Below, one piece after another: positions 47,546 through 58,052 of a DNA stretch of 64,000 nt. The position numbers and the translations under genes were made by a program. The first letter of the stretch is position 1, and every line of letters begins with the position of its first letter. Source of the stretch: Emydura subglobosa (lineage: Eukaryota; Chordata; Testudines; Chelidae); assembly GCA_007922225.1 (NCBI GenBank), contig ML680037.1:3392876-3456875 (forward strand), given 5' to 3'. The notes beneath the pieces are model-generated. The model was given only the letters and a program-made list of their open reading frames with translations. It was not told the DNA's origin and made no database searches.

Positions 47546-47659
47546 TCAATATACTGTGCTAATGGCACCAGGTCCCTGTGGATGTGTGGCAAGATATATG
47601 TTGAAACAGTAATGGAGGTCTGTTAGCCACTGCTCTTGGACTTCACCACTCTTCAATGT
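47546..47659 (-). CDS. TEX10: TEX10 terminal coding exon with stop
   Basis: TEX10 is the metazoan relative of yeast Ipi1. With PELP1, WDR18, SENP3 and LAS1L it forms the nucleolar complex needed for ITS2 processing and 60S maturation. On the - strand, after acceptor cctccag, the exon reads [20 protein letters not shown], then [17 protein letters not shown] and TGA (47548-47546). It is 114 nt, 37 residues, phase 0 like the end of the preceding exon. The aromatic-rich helix plus PQGPGA tail fits the vertebrate TEX10 C-terminus as I remember it. A MITE starts 24 bp upstream of it. Confidence 0.9.
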   Translation of the reverse strand, partial: TLKSGEVQEQWLTDLHYCFNIYLATHPQGPGAISTVY

Positions 47660-47682
47660 CTGGAGGCAAAAAGGGAACAGGT

Positions 47683-47804
47683 TAGGGTGACCAGATGTCC
47701 CAATTTTATAGGGACAATCCTGATATTCAGGACTTTTTCTTATAGAAGAGCCTGTTATCTTTCACCCCGTCTCAATTTTTCTCACTTGCTATCTGGTCAC
47801 CCTA
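47683..47804. repeat. 122-bp MITE with perfect termini
   Basis: Starts tagggtgaccagat and ends atctggtcaccctaga; the 14-bp termini are exact inverted repeats. The interior is tcccaattttatagggacaa, then cttatagaagagcctgtta. This short element is widespread in turtles and related amniotes as far as I recall. Its lower end lies 24 bp from the TEX10 last exon, so it occupies the region where the branch point must be. Confidence 0.85.
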
Positions 47805-48164
47805 GAACACGTTGAAAACCCGCCACTGTGACCCACTAAACTGACAGTACTAATCATGAAGCTTCAGTTTGTTGGTCTGATATTTTCAGTTAACCATAAA
47901 CTCTATTACTAACAAGAAATCAAATATAGAAGAACCTTGTTCATTTACACAACCCATAATTCCTTAACTCCAGATGATGGCTTCCCCTTTTCTCAGTAAA
48001 CATTAGCAGAGACACAGTATTATCATTTCATTCGAGCACTAAGACTTCATTACTTTTTACAAAATAAGCCACAGAATATTTCTAGGATACTATGAAGGGT
48101 GTGAGAATTTATCTGATAAGTGTGAATTGACATTGCTAACACCTACACTCCCCCTTGTTGTGCC

Positions 48165-48340
48165 TTACCCTTGGATGTATACCTATACCCCCTATCTGAT
48201 TTCTATTTCTTGCATCTGACCAAGTGGGTTGCGCAAGCTTATGCCTGCAGAAACTAAATTTGTTAGTCTTTAAAGTGCTACAGGACTCTTGTTGTTTTTG
48301 CTGTATACAGACTAACACAGCTACCCCTCTTGAATTAATC
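48165..48340 (+). repeat. interspersed repeat, second copy of the aaagcttatgcc family
   Basis: Shares cctatctgatttctatttct, gcatctgaccaagtgggttg, caagcttatgcctgcag, aaatttgttagtctttaaag and a tail tacagactaacacagctacc with the copy at 7577-7757 and is more complete at the 3' end. Probably the 3' end of a Penelope-like element. Confidence 0.55.
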
Positions 48341-48527
48341 ATGTTTGTTTGCTTTCTTCCAGTTCAGCAATTTACAATGCATTTCCAAATCATTAGTGGA
48401 AATGATCAAGACTCTACTATAGTAGTGGCTATGTCCACTGTAAGGAGTTTTATAAAAACAGTCTCACCAAGGCTACCACCAGCCGAACCAGTGGGAGCTC
48501 TAGGGTAGACAATACTCCAGCATTTTA

Positions 48528-48816
48528 GGACATGTCTACAACTCGAGAGCTCACAGCAGCTCAGCTGTACCAATGGAGCTGTACCGCTGTAAGATCTCTC
48601 ATGGAGCTTCTTTATGCCAACAGAAAAGTGCTCTCCCTTAGATTTAATTAAGCCACTCCCAATGAAGGGTGAGAGCTATATCGGGGGAGAAGTTCTCCCG
48701 CTGACATAGCTGCTGTCCACACCAGTGATTCTGTCAGTGTAACTTAGGGTTGTTTTTTTTTCACACCTGTGAATGACATAAGTTATACCAACACAAGTGG
48801 TAGTGTAGACATAGCT
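48528..48816. mobile_element. MITE with gtctaca / tgtagac termini
   Basis: Opens ggacatgtctacaact and closes gtggtagtgtagacatagct, inverted termini around a 290-bp body that includes ctgtaccgctgtaagatctc and ggggagaagttctcccgctg (a small internal palindrome). No coding capacity. Probably hAT-like. Confidence 0.65.
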
Positions 48817-48934
48817 TTAGTTATGCCTACACGAAGTGTAACACCACAGCCACTGGCCAAGCAGGTTTAAGTAAGTGTTAAATGCCAGGAGCCAAGTATG
48901 TCATTTTCTCTTTACAGAATATAGCAGAGACTCT

Positions 48935-49290
48935 TTTAGGGTACATCTACATATATGGCAGTGTGTAAAGTAACACTGCATTCCCAATTAGCATAGGTAC
49001 ACAGCATTGTCAATGGTGAGACATGGCCTAAGTGTTACTGAGCAGAATGCCCTACATGCCTGTATATATACCCTGCACGGCTCTCTATATGCCCAAGCAG
49101 AGTCTCCCATGTCTAAGGGAAGGCTCTAACAGTGGGGATGTAGCAGACAAAGGTTCCAGCAGCTCCCTGGAGCTGTCAGAGTCTTTTCCTGCTCCTGGAG
49201 CCTTTCTGGCTCCTGTGGACATGCTAGGCCTGTGAGAATGCACAGGCTGTGGCTTTTCAAAGAGCCACCCACTGAAATCTAAAAAAGCCA
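48935..49290. mobile_element. MITE family copy (gtacatctacata terminus)
   Basis: Begins tttagggtacatctacatat and includes a 65-bp block (tgccctacatgcctgtatat, then ccctgcacggctctctatat) repeated with few changes at 51483-51550. The body ctggagctgtcagagtcttt and aatgcacaggctgtggcttt is seen in other turtle MITEs. The far terminus is unclear. Confidence 0.5.
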
Positions 49291-49899
49291 CACTTGCTGT
49301 GCTGCTTTAAAGTTAAAAGACTTCCCAACCCACTCCAATCAAAAGAAGTAACCTATTTACGACACCCATTTTTCAGATCATCTGTCCCAAAAAAGCTACA
49401 GTAACACTGCTGAGAAATCTTGGCTGCAGCCCACTCAGCAAAGCAGAGGTAGAAGGTGCTGCACCTGTTATAACTGTTGTTATGCTTTGGGGTTACGCAA
49501 AGTTCCTCAGTAACCCAGCAGAAAGCCTGACACCACACAAAATGCCCTTCTTTCAAGATTTGCTAAATCAGACTAGCTGGAGATTTTTGTCTCAAGCTAT
49601 TTAATCTGCTAGACAGAATAAACAGGTGAAAAGGATTGCAGAAAAGCTTTGGAAGGGGTTTAAAATTACAACAGTAGCGGTCATTAATTAAACAATTAAA
49701 GTGGTATCAGTGTCTGGACATTGTGTGGTATTTAAAATACTGATAAGTTTTAGGAAAAAGGATCTTTAGGATAAAAATTAGCACATGAATCTGGCATTGA
49801 ATTAGAATTAGAAAACAGCTCCCCTCTCTATTCACTCCTAACTCCCTCCTCACTTCTAGCCTGTCCCCTATCCATTGACGTTCTCACTCCTAACGTCAC

Positions 49900-50460
49900 C
49901 CCTCCCCTACTGAAACATAGCTACATATATAGCCAACTGTCAGCATGCAGTTTGTAGAAAGCTGAGATCACTTGCAAGAAGAGGAGCTGAACACCTGAGG
50001 AGATCAAGAGAATGGACCTCAGCAGAAAAGGAGATTCGAGACATCCTGGAAAACATCTGAACAGCGGTGAGCATCACTGAAGCAAAGATGCACCTTAGGC
50101 TTTAGACAAACGGGTTAACCAAGTCCCCGCTCTGTGTCTAAACCTGGGTAATCCTTCCATTAGGAAGCTACAGGAGCCTCTGGGCCTACAGACAACCGGG
50201 CTGAGTCCCCACTCTGTGTCTGAGCCTAAAATAATCTTGCACAGGTGCTTCTGGAAATACAGGCAACCAGGCTACCTGAGTCCCCGCTCTGTGTCTGAGC
50301 CTGAGGTAGCTCTCTTAGCAATCCCTGGACAGAACAAAAGGACCTTCCCAGACGAACAGAGGAATATTTAAAGGTTGTGTAAGTAAAGGTTACCTGAGTG
50401 TGCATGTCAATAAAGTTGGATGCTTGTGGTCTGAGTGAGATTCTCCCTCTCTACCCATCC
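49900..50460 (+). mobile_element. possible solo LTR with internal tandem repeat
   Basis: A 560-bp segment whose composition differs from the flanking intron. It contains three tandem units (50085-50300) and an AATAAA at about 50407 (catgtcaataaagttggatg), followed by a T/C-rich stretch. This layout resembles the U3-R-U5 order of a retroviral-type LTR. No second LTR or internal gene was found and the ends are not defined. Confidence 0.35.
50085..50300 (+). repeat. three-unit tandem repeat, about 70-80 bp period
   Basis: The block agtccccgctctgtgtct occurs at about 50125, 50203 (agtccccactctgtgtct) and 50279, each preceded by a variant of acagacaaccgggct and followed by gagcct. Units differ by small indels. 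Such arrays in LTRs can act as repeated enhancer units, but that is inference here. Confidence 0.85.
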
Positions 50461-51482
50461 AGCAACTGCCTGGCCTACCGCTTGCTGGATGATAGATGTT
50501 TAAGTATAAATTTTTATGGTTTATATAAAACATTAAGGCAAGTATTATACTGTTTTATTAAAGTAATAGTATTCTTCAGAACATTCTTTTACCATATATG
50601 TTCTAGTAGTCTAAGTATTATTTTCTGTACTGTATAACTTCTAATAGTCATATCCTGTTAAATGTTTATTTCTATATAATGTTATATGGTTACAAGCCAT
50701 GCTTGATTTCTCTCTCTTTCTACTTGATGTAACCATTCACTTCTATATACATTTGGTATCTGTTTTTGAAGTATCACAGCTTACGATTTTTATCTTGATC
50801 AGAGGGCTGTATGTTTCAAGGGAGGATTGTCTCCTTGGAAATTCCAATAGCGTGAACTACCACACCAGTAGTTTTTAGGGGTAATCCTGTACACTATAAA
50901 GTTCTCTCGGTAATATCAAATGGGTTTCCCTAAATTGTTCTGGTAACAAGTTGCCTCACTGATTTGTGTTGGGTTCTCTCACCCGCTCCCAGTTAGCGAG
51001 GTGTTTCTATACATATTTGAGGAAAGTTTGTTCCAGTCTGATGCTGTTCTATAACTCAGTGACAAACTATCAGGTGCCTTATTTTTGGACTTTGGCAAAT
51101 CTCAAAAGTTTTATAATTTTATTGTGAGCTCATTGATTGTCCCTGGTGTGTGTCCCTTCTATGTCAAGCTGTTGTCTGTGATAAAAATAACCCATCATCT
51201 CAGATGCATTTTGCCACTAATAGATTCCAGTGGCCAGGGCCCCTTTACATGGCTATTGTTCCCTATGGCTACAAGTTTAGAAGTTGATCTTCCTCGTCGG
51301 TGTGAGGGTCAGAGACTAACCAGAGAAAGCTGCACGGCAGCAGTGGAGCGGCCTTCCTGACGTTGATTGGTAGTGGCATACTGCATGTTTCTGGCAGTCC
51401 CAGAGAATGCCTCATGACAACAGCAGTCAGTGAGGGTCATCACTGATAAGCGCATGTTCACACAGATAGCCTCCCTGTTCTG

Positions 51483-51575
51483 TATGCCCTACATGCCTGT
51501 ATATATACCCTACACGGCTCTCTACATGCCCAAGCAGAGTCTGCACGGCCAAGGCATAAAGAAGGCAGCTATGGA
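51483..51575. repeat. MITE fragment, second copy
   Basis: tatgccctacatgcctgtat and ccctacacggctctctacat repeat the block at 49045-49110, in the same orientation, 2.4 kb away. The match then breaks off, so this is a truncated member of the same family rather than a target duplication. Confidence 0.6.
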
Positions 51576-51701
51576 CCAAAATCTGGACTCCATGGGCGGG
51601 TGCCTTTTTTGTACATGATTTGAATTAGTGTTGTGTACAAACATTGGCTGAGGTTTAATAAGATATTCTTGAAATCTTCTGGGGGAAAAATAGTTTCATA
51701 C

Positions 51702-51912
51702 CATAATATCCTTGACAATCTGTTGCACCAGAAGTTCACTCGTCACCATGTGATTCCTGAGCTGTCCATGTTGCATTAACAAACGAAGCAGCTGGCCAAT
51801 GACAGGCAGTTCTTCCCGACAGGCCCTGCTCACTTGAAGACTTTGCAGCATCAACCTCAACACTCGTGGTACGAGAGCTAGCACTGAAATACACGATCCC
51901 CATAACATGTCC
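51702..51912 (-). CDS. TEX10: TEX10 internal exon
   Basis: On the - strand after acceptor tcccccag the exon completes a codon (AG|G, Arg) and reads [20 protein letters not shown], then [20 protein letters not shown] and [20 protein letters not shown] up to QQIVKDIM at donor atg|gtatga. It is 211 nt and ends in phase 0. The sequence is a run of amphipathic helices, consistent with the armadillo/HEAT-like scaffold of TEX10. The stop just past the donor lies in the intron and is not used. Confidence 0.93.
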
Positions 51913-54900
51913 CTGGGGAGAGGAAATAATCAATTAACAGAGTTGGGACGATCTCAATCACAGAACAAAAGTGCATTCAAAGTGTGCTCCTATGCCTTAT
52001 CCTTATCTGCACAAGTAATGGTGTCCACACAGTTAAGATGAATAGATTTGATAGGCTGTTTTCAACTATACACAAATGGCAATTCATGGGGAACAGTGAG
52101 TATTAAGAGAAATATGATAATGTTCCACAAGGGTTACACAACAAGTAAAGGAGAATACAAATGTACATCCAGTCCTGGACCTTACTGATTTAAGTTAGCC
52201 TTTGTGTTAATTTTTGGTGGTAACTGGACCCCTCCCCGCAACTACACAGAGATAAAGACCCAGTGACTTTTACTGTGTGTGTTTAAAAGGCACAAGAACT
52301 GGGGGGAGGAGAGATTCAGTCATAAAATAAAAACTGTATGAAGCACCTAGTTATTAATATAAATAGTTTTAGTTTGAGAATTTAAGAGTTGAACAATTGT
52401 TCTCTTTATAGTACAGTGGTTAACATCACATCCACCACAATCTCTCCATCACTGACAGGACAGCTATACAGTCCCTGAAACCCAACCACACACAGATATG
52501 GATCAAACAAGCAGACAAATGGGGTGCTATAATAATCCACAACTGTGAAGACTACATTAACGAGGCCAACCATTAAATCTCTGACACCACTTACAACAAA
52601 GAATTCAAATATGATCCCACACCACAATTCACCCAGGAATTTAAAGATATTGTCAAATCCTTCCCCAGACAACTCCAAGATAAACCTCATCCCCCACTAA
52701 ACCATACTAGGGACCTTTTATATGCTTACCAAGATACACAAACAAGGGAACCTAGGCAGAACCAGGCATACCTGGGCCATGCCCCTCTTACTGAAGGAAT
52801 ATCAGAACTCATAGAAACGATGCTCAAAACCACTCACCATTCATAGGGCCAGCTTCCTCCAACTGATTTTCTTCCAAAAATCTGCAATACTAATAACCTT
52901 TCTCAGAACACCATGCTGGCCATCAAGGATGTCACCTCCCAATACACCAACAACCCTCACAATGACAGCATCACTGCCTGCCTCAAATATCTACAAGACA
53001 ATGGACAGCCCTTAGATATCCACCCCAAACACAGTCAACTTCATCCATTTCATCTTGACCTCACCCATAACAATTTTACATTCAACAACAAACACTTTGT
53101 CCAACCCATCAGAACACCCATGGGTACGAAGACTGCTCCCCCATGTGCCAACCTCTTCATGGGCCACCTTGAGGATGAATTTCTGAACAAATGCATAACA
53201 AAACTAGTGATATGCCTGAGATACATCCTAATATTTTCATCCTCTGGACTGACAATCTGAACTCCTTCATGGAATTCTACTATATCTTCAACAACCACCA
53301 CCCATCCCCATTAAACTCCCTCTAGAACACTCCCACACCAGCATATCAACTACTTGGACACCACACTCAGCTCCAACAATAGATCCCTAAAGACAACTAT
53401 ACACAAGACACCCATCGATCACCACACTTACATTCATAGATCCTGTAACCACCCCAAACTCACCAAGAAATCTGTTATTTACAGCCAGACACTCATATAT
53501 CACTTATGAAGAAACGAATCCAGGATACACACCTTAACATACTCAAAACTACCTTCACCAAACAAGGACACTCAGCCAGAGAAGTAGATCATATCTTGGA
53601 ACAGGACACCCAAACATGCCAAGGGAATTTGCTTCAGTATAGGGAGAAAAAACCCTCAGACCGCACATCCCTATCATCCTATACTGGAACCCATGCAGGG
53701 TATCATTAAACAATTACAACCCATGTTCAATAAGGGGCACGTCCTGAAAGAAATCTTTCCTGAACCCCATTCTGGGCTTCAAACAATCCTCCAACCTCAT
53801 CATCAAAAGCAAGCTCCCCAGAGAAGCAGGGCATACAAACTCAAAGCAGGACTAAATCCTGTTATAACAACAGATACAAAATGTACAGACATATCTCCAC
53901 TGCTACAATGATCAATGCCCTCACAGCACACCATTCAAGATCTATAGGTACTACACATGCCTATCACGACATGTGGTGTTCCTCATCCAGTGCACTGAAT
54001 GCCCTAACAACTATGTGACCGAAACCAGACAATTGCTATGCTCTTGACTGAACTCACACAAATGATAAAACAAAAACACCATATCAGCTATGGGTGAACA
54101 CTTTTCACAAAGTGACTACTCTCTATCTGACCTCTCAGTCCTCATCCTAAGAGGAAACCTGCACAACACATTCAAAAGACAAGCCTGGGAGCTTAAATTC
54201 ATTACTCTGCTAGACACTAAAAAACATGGATTTTATAAAGACACTGGATTTATGGCTTATTACAACAACCTGTAAACTGCTAACCTCACTTTTTTGTCCT
54301 ATGACTGCAGAAGTGTTAATGGGCCGTTTTACCCTGAATGTGTATTAACTACTTATGCTATACAATCTGTTCCCCCTTGTATTTAGCTGTGACATTCTGA
54401 GTACCTTTCCCAGACTTGAAGAACAGCTCTGTATAAGGTTGAAATCTTGTCTTTCACCAAAGAAGTTGGTCCAATAAAAGATATTACCTCATCTACCTTG
54501 TTTCTTTAAAATATACATTCCATCTAGAGCGGTAAACATACTTGCATGGTTTAAATATATCTAGCCTTTTTTAGTCAGACTCATTTCCAAATTCCATAAA
54601 ACTATGTCTGAGAAGCTTTGCTAAAGCTCAATATTCTAGTTAGCTAAGAGTATAGACTAATTAAAAGCACCGGTGTCTTAGAACAATGACTTTCTAAATC
54701 CAAGAATTTTAAGTGTCACTTTCACTGTTCCTAATGAAGCCAAAAGCTAAATCCAAAGATTAAGGTATGAATACCTGCCTTTCTAGAGCCAAGGTACAAC
54801 ATTGTTTTCCTGACATAACCTACAACAACTGTAATAAGAAGCAGCTTTGAAGAAACTTTTTATACCAGTTAACCCTACATATGGAGGGTTTTTCCTAAAT

Positions 54901-55017
54901 CCAAGAATTATTTCAGAATAAGCATGAAAAGGGGCCAAGCAAAAAGTGAAAAAAGTCACAAGTATTCAAACAGATGTAAATGACAGAGAATTTCTTTAAT
55001 TATAAAATAAGCATTAC
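51913..55017 (-). other. TEX10: TEX10 intron (3.1 kb)
   Basis: Donor gtaatg at 55017 (- strand), acceptor at 51913-51914. Two thirds is the Penelope-like element (52415-54510), antisense to TEX10. 51915-52410 and 54515-55017 show no feature. Confidence 0.85.
52415..54510 (+). mobile_element. Penelope-like element, decayed, near complete 3' part
   Basis: The + strand retains RT blocks in scattered frames: IHNCEDYINEANH, then NDSITACLKYLQDNG, then FVQPIRTPMGTKTAPPCANL with FMGHLEDEF (52913-53260), the PLE fingers/palm signature. The catalytic Asp pair expected after LRYI is lost through a small deletion near 53225. Later come INYLDTTLS, HPKLTKKSVIYSQTLIYHL and a cysteine-containing GIY-YIG-like stretch near 53990. 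The 3' end gaagttggtccaataaaaga-tattacctcatctaccttg is the typical PLE end in turtles. Stops and indels throughout. Confidence 0.87.
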
Positions 55018-55199
55018 CTCTTCCGCACATGTTCTGCATCCTCTTTGTCTAAAGTTAACAGGAAGTAAAGAAGACTATAACAGCAAGAGGCTAGAAACTT
55101 GTGTAGATTTTCACTAAGGATGCAAGCTTGATCCAGGAGCTTACTCATGGCACACAAAACAGATCCAGCTGTACTATCAGGTATTACAGCCAGTCCAAC
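55018..55199 (-). CDS. TEX10: TEX10 internal exon
   Basis: On the - strand it reads [20 protein letters not shown], then [20 protein letters not shown] and [20 protein letters not shown] before donor ag|gtaatg. It enters in phase 0 and leaves two bases. Acceptor is gtctcatag. 182 nt; helical, Leu/Cys-rich, as expected for the C-terminal repeat region. Confidence 0.92.
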
Positions 55200-55416
55200 C
55201 TATGAGACAAAACAAGTTCATTATCTCTTACACAAACAGTCTTTTATTGATACACAAACATGGCTAGAGTAGAATGTTTCTCTTCTATAATACCACAAAA
55301 ATCACATCCTCCCGTTCAAATTAATACATTCAACAACTTTTTAAAATTGCCCTCATTTTCCCTTGGGAAGTGACTCCCATGTTAAACTGAAGATAAAGAA
55401 TTAATTTAAATCTAAA

Positions 55417-56252
55417 TACAGTAGAACCTCAAAGATAGGAATACCAGAGTTAGGAACTGACCGGTCAACCAAACGCCCTGTGAAACTGGAAGTAAGCAAT
55501 CAGGCAGCAGCGAAGGAAAGAAAAAAAAAAAAAGCAAAGACTATACTGTGTCTGTATTGCATCTTAAAGGTCGGCATGCAGAGCAAAAACAGTTCGGGGT
55601 CTGCACTGTTTCCTGTAAACCAAGAGTGCTGTTTCACCCCCCCGTGCCACCGCACCAGGATGGGGAAGCTGTTTCACCATCACCCCATCAGGAGGGTGAC
55701 ATAGAGCTGAGAAAGAAGCTGCCATAGGGAGCTACTGCTATTGCAGCCAAAATCTGGCCTGGAGCTGGAATGGAGAAGCTGCACTCTGGAGGAGTTTTAA
55801 ATGGCCACAGCCTGTGCGCCGATGAGGCCCAAGCTTTGCCTGTGGCTGCACTCCTGGATCCTGCCAGCACCTCTGGGAATGCAAGGGGCAGGTGAGGGAA
55901 GAGAAGGGCGCTGGCAGTGGGCTGGCACCAACCCCCTGCCATGTGCTGCCTCTGGAGCGTGGCGAGCAATGCACAGAGCAGAGCAAGCTTGGGAAAGAGG
56001 CGGCTGAGTGCTGGGGCTTGTAGTGCCAATGGTGCAGGGCAGCCCCCCCCCCAGTTTAGCCCAAAGGCAAGAAACAGGAATAGGGCAGGGAGCTGTTTGC
56101 AAACCAGGCAGTGCTGCCAAGTGCCACCTTTGCAGAGATCTCTCCCAGTCTCAGCTGGAAAACACTGACTGCAGAGTACTGTACCATGCTTTGTTCAGAG
56201 TTACGAACAACCTCCATTCCTGAGGTGTTCCAATCTTTGAGGTTCTAGTGTA
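55417..56252. mobile_element. Tigger-like non-autonomous DNA transposon, full length
   Basis: Begins tacagtagaacctcaaag and ends ctttgaggttctagtgta, near-perfect inverted termini, with TA at both edges. The last 65 bp match the end of 41865-42148. Between about 55610 and 56180 the body is GC-rich (about 60%) and gives long accidental open frames on both strands; no transposase motif is seen. The 836-bp length suggests an internal-deletion derivative or one that captured foreign sequence. Confidence 0.7.
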
Positions 56253-57007
56253 TCACACAAAGCATCCAGTCCTGCAACACAATGGAGCACAGAGTTAACC
56301 TCCAAGAATAGTGTTAAAGTCAACAATTAGGATAAAAACAGTAGTCACTATACCAAACAGAAAGTGATACGGTCCAGATACATTAACAGGACTTCTGGGT
56401 AATTTTAATATAGCTAACTTCAGTAGTAGAGTGTCTCAAATGACAGGAGAGGAAATCTGCTAAATAGACTAACTGCTGAAATCATCATAAGAATGAGAAC
56501 AAAGACACCTGGTGAGTTCATAATAAAGTTATTTTCCTTTAAAAAATGTCAAAGGAAGAGCAACAGACTGGGGTATGTTTCTGCTTGCTGTGTGCTGTAG
56601 TTAAAAGGAAATGACGCTTGGTAGGCCATCCCTTTTTTATACCCTTGTTTAGGGGCATAAGGAGTTAGGAAGAGCATGTCTGGACACAGACGCTGCTAGC
56701 TAGAAAATTTCATGTGCATTGAGGCATTTACCGAGAGTGGGGATCTGCACAGATAATGCTTGAGGAACTTCTGTACAAAAATGCTTTATGCTGAAATAAA
56801 TATTCTCCTTCAAATCAGTAGATATATATCAGTTTTAGCCAGTCATGCACTTCTACATCTGGAGAGTGATCATGTAATTCCTTGACTGAGTCTTTGGCAT
56901 TTGGAAGATTCCAAGATTATTTTATTGCATACACCTGAATATCTACGTTCAATACATTTGACGGATAATTTAACTTTCTAACTAGCTCACAATGTGTATA
57001 GAACACA

Positions 57008-57115
57008 GTTATTCACAGATTCTAAGGCCAGAGGGTCCTTTATGACCCCCTGTGTAACATAAGCCAGAGAATTTCACCCTATTTCTGCATCAAGCCCATC
57101 ACTACTTCTTGCGCT
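57008..57115. repeat. CR1-type repeat piece (ttctaaggccagagggtcc)
   Basis: Matches the common sauropsid words 'ttaaggccagaagggacc', 'cctgtataacacaggccagaga' and 'cctgcatcaagccca' in order. Short and diverged. Confidence 0.5.
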
Positions 57116-57118
57116 AGA

Positions 57119-57320
57119 GCAGAGGTTCTCAACTGGGTGGTGTGCACCCCATCAAACTTTCTAGGAAGGAGCGGCAAGTCTTCTAATAATAGTGTTGTGG
57201 CATGGAGTCCAACTCAAATTTGGCCCAGCTGCCGCTCTATCATGCTGAATGGAGGGGTGGCCAAGCCAAATTTTAGTGGTGTTGCAACCCTGTGCAACAG
57301 ATCACAATACCATTCATTCA
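57119..57320. repeat. hAT-like fragment
   Basis: Starts cagaggttctcaactgggtg, one terminus of the cagtggttctcaa class; contains ggggtggccaagccaaattt and later ggggtggctgggccaaaatg, a short internal duplication. The other end is lost against DIRS-derived sequence. Confidence 0.5.
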
Positions 57321-57329
57321 AAGGGGTGG

Positions 57330-57790
57330 CTGGGCCAAAATGGGTGCAAGGGAGAAGAGACTGAATAACCATCTGTTGGTGGGTGATATGTACTAATTGC
57401 TATCAGATCAACCCACAGTGAGCTAAGGGAAGGGCCTGTTGTCTTGAAAGAAGATAGAACCCCCACCCTGGTATTTTGGACTAACACTAACCAGGGAACT
57501 AGCAAAACACTAGCAACAAAAAAGTAAGAATATATAACTTTAAATATTTACAGGAAGAAGAGAAAGTGTCAGCTGTGGAGGATTCCAACCCAGGCCATGT
57601 TGTGGTAAGAAGGAAGTGGAGAGGTGGTAGATCAGGTCCACCCCTTTTACTCTCAGTATGGAGCCCAAGGAGACCAGAAATGGAGACTCACAGACTTGAA
57701 AGAATTCACTGGCCTCAAGAGCATGAAGCACATGTGTACCCACAGTGGAATACAGATAAGAACTAGCACTCAAAGAAGAATAAAGCATTG
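57330..57790 (-). mobile_element. DIRS fragment (recombinase piece and terminal repeat)
   Basis: On the - strand GPSLSSLWVDLIAISTYHPP followed by DGYSV is the DIRS tyrosine-recombinase segment 'SLSSLRVHLAAISxYHPP'. 57540-57790 resembles a DIRS terminal repeat (tggaatacagataagaacta, then gcactcaaagaagaa). Order and spacing are not those of an intact element. Confidence 0.6.
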
Positions 57791-58052
57791 AGCACATTTA
57801 GTAGAGGCACCTAGAGCAAAAAGCACAGGTGTTGGTCACTCCAGTACAACTGTCAAAATGATGGAGAAGATTCAGTAAAGAGCAACAAACCTGATCAAGG
57901 ATCTGGAATGACATTTGTAAGGAAATATTCAAGTAACTAGAAGCATATAGCTTTAGTACATAGGAAAATTAAGGAGGTCAATAATGGTTTTAACAAGTGC
58001 ATTATGGCATGAGCACTCTGGAAAGGGAAAAGCTTGTTTACTGCTATCTAAG

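Larger units (their letters stand above)
47660..51701 (-). other. TEX10: TEX10 last intron (4.0 kb)
   Basis: Donor gtatga at 51701 (- strand), acceptor cctccag next to 47660. It contains five repeat insertions, listed separately, two belonging to one MITE family, and an LTR-like segment. 47805-48160 and 50470-51480 hold nothing recognised apart from A/T-rich sequence. Confidence 0.8.

Noticed and set aside
50398..50637. 79-codon + strand frame
   Set aside because: It starts within the LTR-like segment and continues into AT-rich intron; hydrophobic composition follows from base content.
49045..51550. Reading the repeated 65-bp blocks as the two LTRs of one provirus
   Set aside because: The similarity is limited to about 65 bp, no retroviral genes lie between, and the block fits within a wider MITE-like unit.
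55688..56223. Overlapping 70-113 codon frames on both strands
   Set aside because: They lie in the GC-rich core of a non-autonomous DNA transposon, where high GC lengthens chance frames; no conserved motif or transposase signature.
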